Below are positions 41,557 to 49,331 of a stretch of DNA of 64,000 nt, piece after piece. A program made the position numbers and the translations under genes. The DNA comes from Nocardia sp. (lineage in GTDB: Bacteria; Actinomycetota; Actinomycetes; Mycobacteriales; Mycobacteriaceae): the NCBI RefSeq assembly GCF_025465275.1, contig NZ_JAODNK010000016.1, positions 1-64,000 of the forward strand. The letters run 5' to 3'. Numbering within the stretch: position 1 is the first letter of the stretch; the number at the start of each line of letters is the position of its first letter. The notes under the pieces are model-generated. The model saw only the letters and a program-made list of their open reading frames with translations. It was not told where the DNA came from and did no database searches.

Positions 41557-43542
41557 TCATTCGGTTCCACGTAAGCGATGCAACGCATCTCGATGCGATT
41601 CGGCATCCTCGAACCGGCCCTGCCGATCCGCCAGCTGCAGCAGTTTCTCATGCAGCGAGAGGGATTCGGCGGTCTTGCCATACCGCAACATGACATCGAG
41701 AGCTTCCGCCCACAGCACCTCGGCCTCGGCGTAGCGCTCGTGGTGGTCCGCGATATCGCCACGGAGGGCACGACACAGCGCCGCATTACAGGCATCGAGT
41801 TCACCTCGGCCACGGAAGAATGATTCCGCGGTGGTCAGCTCCGGTTCCGCCGCATCGAAGTGCGCTGTCTTGACCCCGATTCGGCAGCGGTGCATTCGAA
41901 TTAGGTGATATGCCCGTTCCTCGTGCACGGGATCGCCCATGAGCGGTACAGCTGCCCATGCGTGCCCGAGAGTCACGAGCGCGGCATCGACATTCCCCGC
42001 CCCCTCCTCCGCGAGCGCGCGCCACTCGAGTTGGCTGGCGATACCTGGCCCGCAGCCGAGGGCGGCCGCGCGATCCAGGTACTTCATCGCGCCGTCGGTT
42101 TCGCCTATCCGCTCATGCAGGCCCGCCAGGTCGCGCAGCAACTGCCAGCGAGTCATGAGATCGCCCGGCGCTGCCACCGGATCCGATGATTCAGGCAGGT
42201 CAACCAGCGCGGTGAGCGCGTCGATCAGTTCCGCTACCCGCGAAGTCTGGTACGCGAAAGGCCAGAGCGCGATTGCCAAAGCGGCTGCGTCCGAGCATCT
42301 ACCGGTAATCAACGCCGACTGTAGAGCCGCCACGAATATCGACCAGCGTGCGGCGAATTCGGCGGATGCTCGCTCGACAGCTTCCGCACCCGCGTAGCGC
42401 GGCTCGATAGCCCCGAATAGCGACGCTGTTATACCAGCGAGAATCGGCCGGTCCGACAGCGACTTCGACAGGGAAATCGCACGCTCGGTGCACCAGTGGA
42501 TGATTCGGAATTCCGCCATGCGCCGATCAGCGGCGGTATCGACCACCGCGTGCAGTGCACGCGCATGTAACCGCATCACGTGCGGGAACTCCACGAACCG
42601 CGCGTCGTAACGACGCAGCATGGACCTGTCGACCAGCAACCGCAATTGTCGCTTGGTCATAGCCGAGGTTCGGTCCAGCAAGGCGGCCGCAGACTCCACA
42701 TCGAATGCCGCGCAGGGCAATAAACTCAGCAGCCGATACGCTCGCGCGTCCTCGGGCGCGAGTCCGCCGTAGACGGCGTCGCAGATCGCGATGGCGACCG
42801 GCTGCTCGTCCAGGCTCAGCTCACGTGCCAAGTCATCGATCACGCCGGTCTCTTCCAGCTCGGTCACGAACTGCGCGGCAGAATCGGCATCGTCCACGAT
42901 CCGCATTGCGGCGGCCGCAAGTAGTTGCGGCATACCGCCGCACACCGATACCAAACGCGCCAGCACCGACGAATCAACCTGCGCCGCAGAGTGTCCCGCG
43001 AGCGCTCGAATCAATTCGACACCCGCGTCGTTCTCGAAGCCGCGCAGTGGCATCGACACGAATTCAGCGACGCGCAGTGCGTCCAGCGGCCGCCGACCCG
43101 TTACCACGACTGCCGCGGCGCGGAGGTCGCCGAGCAAAGGCAGTACCTGCCCCGCCGATTCGATACCCTCGAGCACGATCAGTGGCTGATGCTGCTCTAT
43201 CAGTGCTCGCAGCACAACGCAGCGAAGGGGTGGCGGCGGCAGCTCCTGCCACGGGATCCCCAACTGCACCAGCAGTTTTTCGGCAATCTCGTCGGGGCCC
43301 TCCACGAGAAGCGTTCCGGCCTCACCCGCGCTGTAGTAGGCCACCTTCCCGTAATGCACCTTGAGCTCGTAGGCCACGGTGCGCGCCAGCACCCTCTTCC
43401 CCACCCCGGCTGCTCCGGTAATCGCGAGCAAGAGCGGCCCGCGGTTCAGCTCGGCGGTGGCACGCACATTGCGCGCCAGCTCGAGTTCCGCGAAACGGTT
43501 GACGCACAATGGTTTCAACGGAAGTGATCGGTAACGGTCCAC
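41557..43542 (-). CDS. NB-ARC/TPR STAND protein with altered P-loop, cassette 1
   Basis: 661 aa from GTG 43542, preceded by AGGAGGAGGGA. The ATPase region (about 30-330) has GAAGVGKRV where GxxGVGK[ST] is expected, so the Mg-binding Ser/Thr is Arg; the Walker B-like segment reads LIVLEG instead of LLVLDD. A winged-helix region and about 300 residues of TPR-like helices follow (AGLHERIGETDGAMKYLDRAAAL). It lacks a DNA-binding N-terminus. It may act as a scaffold or inactive partner. Convergent with the GT-B-like gene. Confidence 0.75.
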   Translation of the reverse strand: MDRYRSLPLKPLCVNRFAELELARNVRATAELNRGPLLLAITGAAGVGKRVLARTVAYELKVHYGKVAYYSAGEAGTLLVEGPDEIAEKLLVQLGIPWQELPPPPLRCVVLRALIEQHQPLIVLEGIESAGQVLPLLGDLRAAAVVVTGRRPLDALRVAEFVSMPLRGFENDAGVELIRALAGHSAAQVDSSVLARLVSVCGGMPQLLAAAAMRIVDDADSAAQFVTELEETGVIDDLARELSLDEQPVAIAICDAVYGGLAPEDARAYRLLSLLPCAAFDVESAAALLDRTSAMTKRQLRLLVDRSMLRRYDARFVEFPHVMRLHARALHAVVDTAADRRMAEFRIIHWCTERAISLSKSLSDRPILAGITASLFGAIEPRYAGAEAVERASAEFAARWSIFVAALQSALITGRCSDAAALAIALWPFAYQTSRVAELIDALTALVDLPESSDPVAAPGDLMTRWQLLRDLAGLHERIGETDGAMKYLDRAAALGCGPGIASQLEWRALAEEGAGNVDAALVTLGHAWAAVPLMGDPVHEERAYHLIRMHRCRIGVKTAHFDAAEPELTTAESFFRGRGELDACNAALCRALRGDIADHHERYAEAEVLWAEALDVMLRYGKTAESLSLHEKLLQLADRQGRFEDAESHRDALHRLRGTE

Positions 43543-43577
43543 GGCGTTCCCTCCTCCTGGATCTCCCGTACCGGACC

Positions 43578-44657
43578 TTAGCGAGTTCCGAACGAAAACG
43601 GTGCGCAACTCGAGCCATACGCTCGATCCGCCAGATCGAGCAGAACCTCAGCCGCCCGCTCCGCACCGCGCGCGGCCAGCGCGCGCTCACGCAAATGATC
43701 GAGTCGACTCCGTACCGCTTGATCACTGCTCAGCGCCTCGGCGGCCTCCGCCAGCCCAGCGCGCGGTAGTGGCACTCCAATCCCCAACTGCCGCAGCCTA
43801 TGTGCCGTCCGGCGCTGCTCCGGCGACCGGGGAGCCAGGAACATCGGCACGCCCGCCGTGATCGCCTCGTGAACCGAGTTGATACCGCAGTGGGTGACGA
43901 ATACGTCCGCCAACCGTAACAGCGCGGTCTGCGGAATCCATTGTCGGACATGAATATTGCACGGAATTTCGCCAAGTTCGGCTGGATCCACCCGGGGGGA
44001 GGCGAGCACAACCGTCCAGTTCGGATGTGCGGCGAAGTCGTCGATGATCTTTCGAAAGAACCGTGCGCGCCTTTCGAAGACGGTTCCCGGAGACGCCACA
44101 ATCATGCGTTCGGCCCCGCCGCGCCAGTCGCAGGCCGAACCCGCCCGCGACAGATCACCGGTCAGCGGTCCGACCAAGTGCACCCCGGGTGCTCGTGGCA
44201 GCGGGGCGGGGAGCAGGTCCGGTAGCAGATTGACCAAGGCCGGACCCCACCGCCCCGGCCTGCGAGTATGGGTCGTCCAGAACGGAATCGCGGGCACGGC
44301 AAGGCTATGGACGAAGCCAACCGCCCAGGACACGTGCGGGTCGAGCACACACACCGCACCCGAATCTAGAAGCAATTCGGCGGCAAGGCTATCCTTGGTC
44401 GCCCGCCATGCTTGCTGTCGGTCCCGCCACAACCGCGCACGCTCTGACAATTCCCGCGGCGAGCGTCCCGGCGGTACACGCACAGCGTGTTCGACAGCCG
44501 GTGCGGTCAGCCGTGCACCCGCCGTTTCGACATCGGATCTGAACGATTCACCTGCGATAACCTGAACTTCAGCGCCGTTGCGAACCAATTCGCCGGCCAC
44601 TTTCATCATCGGCAGCACATGCCCGGTAGCCGAGTAGGGCAAGAATATGAATTTCAA
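43578..44657 (-). CDS. GT1-family (UGT/macrolide-type) glycosyltransferase
   Basis: 359 aa from TTG 44657, with GGAGGGGG upstream. N-terminal FLPYSATGHVLPMMKVAGELVRNG is the acceptor-side GT-B start, and VTHCGINSVHEAITAGVPMF near the C-terminus is the nucleotide-sugar signature of the GT1 family. It should transfer a sugar from an NDP-sugar to a small lipophilic acceptor. It is slightly short for the family (usually 390-420). Same strand as the cassette 1 STAND gene, 35 bp upstream of it. Confidence 0.8.
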   Translation of the reverse strand: MKFIFLPYSATGHVLPMMKVAGELVRNGAEVQVIAGESFRSDVETAGARLTAPAVEHAVRVPPGRSPRELSERARLWRDRQQAWRATKDSLAAELLLDSGAVCVLDPHVSWAVGFVHSLAVPAIPFWTTHTRRPGRWGPALVNLLPDLLPAPLPRAPGVHLVGPLTGDLSRAGSACDWRGGAERMIVASPGTVFERRARFFRKIIDDFAAHPNWTVVLASPRVDPAELGEIPCNIHVRQWIPQTALLRLADVFVTHCGINSVHEAITAGVPMFLAPRSPEQRRTAHRLRQLGIGVPLPRAGLAEAAEALSSDQAVRSRLDHLRERALAARGAERAAEVLLDLADRAYGSSCAPFSFGTR

Positions 44658-44916
44658 TGAACGCCCCCTCCGTTGTTCAGCGCGGCAGGCTCGGTTGAGC
44701 ACGTGCCCGTTATCGCCTAGTGTTCAAGCGTTCATCGCTTCGGGCAAGCCGGCACGGGGCGGCCACCGATCGAGTCGTCGCTGCCCATCGATGCCCCGCC
44801 CTGCCGATTGCTCAGAGTGAAAATGGATCCACCAAAGTGAAAGTACGCAGAACGAGAACTGCACGAAGTTCTCTAATCGCTGATGTCACAACGCATTCAA
44901 ATATACAATCAGAATT

Positions 44917-44960
44917 GACCGCGAGACCGCGAGACCGCGAGACCGCGAGACCGCGAGACC
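44917..44960 (+). repeat. Five copies of GACCGCGA plus a partial copy, upstream of cassette 2
   Basis: Five perfect tandem octamers GACCGCGA (44917-44956) followed by GACC. The array ends 25 bp before the GTG start of the cassette 2 GT-B-like gene. An open frame from 44720 runs through the array and stops at 44987-44989, overlapping that start codon (GTGA), so copy-number change could alter coupling or spacing. Rest of the 44658-44985 interval: no other gene seen. Confidence 0.93.
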
Positions 44961-44985
44961 CTAAGCGAGTTCAGCGAGTCGCATC

Positions 44986-46680
44986 GTGAAGGCCGGGTTC
45001 GGTCGCACATGGAAATTTCTGAGCCGTAGCGAGAATCCAGAGTGGGGGACGTTCGGCGAGAACCGATATACCGTTCTCGTGGTCGCACGCACTCTGACAT
45101 CGACCAATCGTCTACTTGAAGCCGCGGAGTGGTTCCGCGACGATTTTCGCATTCGCCTGGTGTTCACTATCGACGGTACTTCGGCATTCAGCGGCGGGGT
45201 TGCCGAATTTCTCCGAGACTCCGGTGTGCGGATCGTAGAGTGGAGCAGGATCGAAAAGGGAACTTTCCCTTATCAATTAGCTTTGTCAGCCAGTGAGAAT
45301 ATCGACTTCTCCGCGATTCGAACGCACACCATCCTGCTGCCACATGGGCTCGGCTTCAACAAGATGGTGCCACGCAAGACCGGATCACGGCTCCGGCTCG
45401 CCGGACTACCGCCGGCGAAGGTCATTCAGGCCGGGGCTGTGACCATCACGCTGTCGCACCCCGAACAACGCGCACAACTCTCGGACCTCATCCCGGCCAT
45501 CGCGGCGCGCACCGCGATCGTCGGCGATCCCACCTTCGATCGGCTGCGGGCAAGTCGTGATCTGCGCACCCGTTATCGGGATGCCTTCGGCACGGGTGAT
45601 CGAACGCTGGTCGTCGTGGCGTCCACCTGGGGCCGGGATTCGGTGATCGGGCGATGGCCCAGCTTGCCTGCGCGACTACTCGCGGCCCTGCCCGCCGACT
45701 CGTATCAGGTTGCGGTAGTGCTGCATCCGAATATCTGGACCTACTACGGCAGGTTCCAGATCGAATCATGGTTGTCGGAGGCGCTCAATGCCGGTCTTGT
45801 GCTGGTTGGCCCCGAATCAGGTTGGCACGCAGCGCTTATCGCCGCCGATCAGGTGATCTCCGACCATGGGTCACTCGCACTGTTCACGGCGGGCCTGGAC
45901 ATTCCGCTGCTACTGGCCGGTTCCACGGTCGAAACCGTCGCGGGCACACCCATCGACGCGCTCACCGCCGCCGCCGAGTTCCTCTGTCCAGATGGCGATC
46001 TGCGCCAGCAAGTCGACGATGCTCGGAAACGCCATATGCCGGGACAATACGAGCACATCACCGATCGTGTCTTCGGTCATCACGGCGACGCGGGCCTGAA
46101 CGTCCAACGTTTGATCTACGGACGGCTCGGCATCACACCACTGAACCGAAGCAGCTCACTCTCCCGTATTCCCGTGCCGGACATACGAGTTCGTGCCATC
46201 ACCGCCTTTGTGGCGGGTACCGCCGAGATCCGTGACGCCACATTGTCGATCGAGCGTGTTCCAGCGGCTGTATGGCACCATCGCGATCACAGCGAGTATG
46301 GGGACTTCCACGTGGTTGCCGCCGAATCCGAGCGCGATCCACGCATCCTCGAACGTGCGGCCGTCATTACCTCGGACCTCCTGCACGATCCCGCTGCGGC
46401 AATCGTATGGGCGGAGGCGATGCTGGCTCACTACCCCGGCGCCCGAATCGCGGTCGCGGCCACTCGATTCGGGTGCATCGCCGTCTCGCGGAACGGAACA
46501 GCGGTTGAAGCCCGTGCCCACGACGCCGACTCTGGATATCGACAGGTGATCGCATCGGCGATCTATTGCTATCTGATCACTTCGGACCACAGCGACCTGG
46601 ATGTCACTATCCGCGTGGGAGCGACGGCTATCGCGGTGTCGTTCAAGGTCAGTCGGCGAGATGGTCCAGTAGCGCGGTGA
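44986..46680 (+). CDS. GT-B-like protein, cassette 2 (paralogue of the 39860 gene)
   Basis: 564 aa from GTG 44986, equal in length and collinear with the cassette 1 protein. Motifs: YTVLVVARTLTSTNRLLEAAEWF, LLPHGLGFNKMVPRKTGSRL, VGDPTFDRL, GDRTLVVVASTWGRDSVIG, VAVVLHPNIWTYYGR, VISDHGSLALFTAGLDIPLLL. The HGxGxxK and DHGS positions match GT-B phosphotransferase-like folds. Catalysis unproven. Its end overlaps the convergent STAND gene by 32 bp. An octamer repeat array lies just upstream. Confidence 0.72.
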   Translation: MKAGFGRTWKFLSRSENPEWGTFGENRYTVLVVARTLTSTNRLLEAAEWFRDDFRIRLVFTIDGTSAFSGGVAEFLRDSGVRIVEWSRIEKGTFPYQLALSASENIDFSAIRTHTILLPHGLGFNKMVPRKTGSRLRLAGLPPAKVIQAGAVTITLSHPEQRAQLSDLIPAIAARTAIVGDPTFDRLRASRDLRTRYRDAFGTGDRTLVVVASTWGRDSVIGRWPSLPARLLAALPADSYQVAVVLHPNIWTYYGRFQIESWLSEALNAGLVLVGPESGWHAALIAADQVISDHGSLALFTAGLDIPLLLAGSTVETVAGTPIDALTAAAEFLCPDGDLRQQVDDARKRHMPGQYEHITDRVFGHHGDAGLNVQRLIYGRLGITPLNRSSSLSRIPVPDIRVRAITAFVAGTAEIRDATLSIERVPAAVWHHRDHSEYGDFHVVAAESERDPRILERAAVITSDLLHDPAAAIVWAEAMLAHYPGARIAVAATRFGCIAVSRNGTAVEARAHDADSGYRQVIASAIYCYLITSDHSDLDVTIRVGATAIAVSFKVSRRDGPVAR

Positions 46681-48661
46681 ATTCAGCCGCGCGCGCACTG
46701 CCGAGCCGGGTATGCAGATCCACCAATCGATTCAACGATTCGCGCTGTTCCTGAACGTCGTTGTCACGCTGCGCGAATCGCAGGCGCTGCTCCTGGGCCT
46801 GCGCCTCGTAAACTTGATACCCGCTCGCCGAGAGGATGTCGATCGCAGCAGCCACCGCCAATCGGCCCTCCCGATCATATCCACGCTCGTCGGCGATGAG
46901 GCCGAGCTCGCACAGCGCACGACCTTCCATCCGCCGGTCACCAATCCGGCGAATATGAGTTACGGCGGTCCGGACCGTTGACTCCGCCTGCGCCAATTCC
47001 CCGGTGCGGTGCTGCGAACAGCCGAGGAAGAACATCACGAACGCCCTGCCGCGGGCATCGCCATGAATATCGAACAGCTCCAATGACTTCCGATACGCTT
47101 CAATTGCCCTGGCCGGATCGGCGACATCGCGGTATCGGCCGATCAACTCCCAAACCGACGCCAGCAATCGGCCATCCCCCGACGCCTCCGCCAGCGGTAA
47201 TGCCAAGGTAACCAGTTCCTCGTGCGCCCGGTCCGCACAGCCGGTCTCCATCCACGCCCGTGACGCGAAACTGCGCAGACGGGCCTCGGCACGCGGATTT
47301 CGCGCGAGACGGGCTGCGGTAGCACCGAGTTCGCTCGAGACAGTCCATTCGGTGTAGTAGCGCCGGGTCACGTAGAGTGCAGTCAGCGCTTCTGCCAGCT
47401 GCCATGTCCAGTCGTGCCACCCGTGCTCGAAGGCAACACGCTGTACGGCCAGCAGGTTAGCCCGCTCGGTCTCGAGCCAATCGAGTGCGGGCTGCCCCGC
47501 ATCGGCCCCCGTGAACGAGGACTCCTCGCCCGCCGTTACGGACGCGTGTGTACATCGGTAGCGGTCGGGCCCCAGCACCGCCAGATCGGCGAACGCCGCT
47601 TTGACGACCAGATACCTTGCTACCCTGCGCAATCCGTCAGTTCTTTCCGACTCAGGATCAATCAGCCGAGCGAGTTGGGCCGCATGACGTTTCAGCAACG
47701 GGTGCAGTGATAGCCGCCCGTTCGAGTCCTCGGCCAGCACACCGGCCGAAAGCATGGCATCGACAGCGATACTCACACTCAGCGTGTCCGTGCCTGCCAG
47801 CGCGACCGCAGTGTCCAGCGTCAGATCCTGTCCGGGATACAGTCCGAACATTCGATACAAGCGCGCCGCCGCCTCTCCCAGGCCGGCGTACGCCTGCGAG
47901 AAGGCCATTGTGACAGTATCCCGGCCCGTCAATACAAATGGTCCGAATCCGCGCTCATCGGCGACGATCTCGGCGACCACCGCATCGACCCGCAAGGCCG
48001 GACGGGCCTTGAGCTTGCTGGCGAGCGCCGTCAAAGCCACCGGCAGCCCGGCACATTGGCGGACGAGCTCGGCGACCGCGGTGGGCTCGGCTCGGGCGCG
48101 AGAACCGATGATTTCTGCGATCAGGTGTTCTCCGGCCGCACCGGTAAACGGCGCCAGATACCGGAATTCGGCACCATCGGTATCCAGCTCGCTGAGCACT
48201 CGATGACTGGTCACAAGTAGCGCGCTCGCCGGGCTGTTCGGCAAGAATGGCAATACCTGCGCTGCCTCGGTCACATTCTCCAGCACGATCAGAACCGGAT
48301 TGCACGCGGTCAAACTGCGCAGACGATTGGCCCGCTCGGGTAACGTCGCGGGCATCACGCCCGGCGACACGCCCAGGGCTGCGAGACAAAAGGCGAGCGC
48401 ATCCGTCACCGAAAGCTGTACTCCCGGTATCGAACCGAAATCGATGTGCAGTTCACCGGCGGTGAACATGCCTGCCGCACGGCTTCTTTCGACGCAACGC
48501 CGGACGAACGCGGTCTTCCCGACACCCGGCAACCCCGTGATCACCGCCATCCGCGAGACTCCCGCGTCGAAGGCAGCCCAGAAGTCCGTCATCCAGTCGA
48601 AGTCCGGCTCTCGGTTGATGAATCCGCGCGGTCCCAGCGGAACCTCGTGCGGCACAACCAT
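46649..48661 (-). CDS. NB-ARC/TPR STAND ATPase, cassette 2
   Basis: 670 aa from ATG 48661 (GGGAGGT upstream). Starts with PLGPRGFINREPDFDW, close to the cassette 1 STAND N-terminus (PLKPLCVNRFAELE). P-loop GLPGVGKTAF is intact (about 43-52); the Walker B-like segment LIVLENV has Glu-Asn instead of Asp-Asp. Then QCAGLPVALTALASKL (GLPL-like motif), winged helix and TPR arrays (AIEAYRKSLELFD). No DNA-binding domain at the N-terminus. STAND proteins switch between monomer and oligomer on ligand binding. Confidence 0.82.
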   Translation of the reverse strand: MVVPHEVPLGPRGFINREPDFDWMTDFWAAFDAGVSRMAVITGLPGVGKTAFVRRCVERSRAAGMFTAGELHIDFGSIPGVQLSVTDALAFCLAALGVSPGVMPATLPERANRLRSLTACNPVLIVLENVTEAAQVLPFLPNSPASALLVTSHRVLSELDTDGAEFRYLAPFTGAAGEHLIAEIIGSRARAEPTAVAELVRQCAGLPVALTALASKLKARPALRVDAVVAEIVADERGFGPFVLTGRDTVTMAFSQAYAGLGEAAARLYRMFGLYPGQDLTLDTAVALAGTDTLSVSIAVDAMLSAGVLAEDSNGRLSLHPLLKRHAAQLARLIDPESERTDGLRRVARYLVVKAAFADLAVLGPDRYRCTHASVTAGEESSFTGADAGQPALDWLETERANLLAVQRVAFEHGWHDWTWQLAEALTALYVTRRYYTEWTVSSELGATAARLARNPRAEARLRSFASRAWMETGCADRAHEELVTLALPLAEASGDGRLLASVWELIGRYRDVADPARAIEAYRKSLELFDIHGDARGRAFVMFFLGCSQHRTGELAQAESTVRTAVTHIRRIGDRRMEGRALCELGLIADERGYDREGRLAVAAAIDILSASGYQVYEAQAQEQRLRFAQRDNDVQEQRESLNRLVDLHTRLGSARAAEFTALLDHLAD

Positions 48662-48828
48662 TGAGACCTCCCGTGTCCCGCTCGACCACCCGCGCATCCG
48701 ATCGCGATCGGACCTGACACCATCGTCGCATCACATACGATCTTGTGAAGGGTGAAATCGGCCGAAAGGCGTTCATAGGAGGGTCCCCAAGCCATGTGGC
48801 TCGACATAAATCATTCCGCAAGGACGCC

Positions 48829-49146
48829 CTAGCTCAGCGCGCGGCTCTCAGTGTCCAGTTCGGCCTCGGTGTTCGAGATGAGGATGGCGAGCGCGGCGAC
48901 TGCGTCCCAGCGCGCGCCGCTGAGCATGATGTCGGCCAGCCGATATGTCCGGATCTCGGCGGTGCTGATGAACGATTTCGAACAGCGTAGCCAGATCAAC
49001 GATGCCCTTGTCTGCGAGCCGTTTTCGCCTAGCGAGGCCTTGAGGATCACAGTCGCTTCGAGATCCGGTACGGGAACAGCGAATTCAGTGGTTCCGCCCG
49101 CGAACAGATTCACGCGGGCGTTTGCTATGACCGCGTCACTGGCCAC
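48829..49146 (-). CDS. Hypothetical protein
   Basis: 105 aa from GTG 49146; soluble, with a beta-rich N-terminal half (TTEFAVPVPDLEATVILKASLGE) and a C-terminal helix. Divergent from the large STAND gene with inverted repeats between them, which supports it being a real gene. No family recognised. Confidence 0.5.
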   Translation of the reverse strand: MASDAVIANARVNLFAGGTTEFAVPVPDLEATVILKASLGENGSQTRASLIWLRCSKSFISTAEIRTYRLADIMLSGARWDAVAALAILISNTEAELDTESRALS

Positions 49147-49153
49147 AGCGGTG

Positions 49154-49192
49154 CAGGTGGGACTGCACCTGGTTCGGTTGAGTCAACCGAAC
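49154..49192. promoter_or_regulatory. Inverted repeats in the divergent promoter of the large STAND gene
   Basis: GTTCGGTTGA (49172-49181) and TCAACCGAAC (49183-49192) form a perfect 10-bp inverted repeat around one G. Directly left of it, CAGGTG (49154-49159) and CACCTG (49166-49171) form a second. Probable regulator-binding sites between the 105-aa gene and the 995-aa STAND gene. Confidence 0.6.
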
Positions 49193-49331
49193 TCGGGGCA
49201 GTCTCCCGAGATGATCCTCAACCGTGGAACTTTCAAATCGCTGGGTGCCACTTCGGACCGCATGTGTTGCTGCGTTTCCGTGCGCGGCGACGTGTGTTGT
49301 CCGCACATTGAAGTGCCCTATGCTGTCGAGC

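Noticed and set aside
40259..44960. Short tandem repeats considered as CRISPR
   Set aside because: Units are 7 and 8 bp with no spacers and no cas genes.
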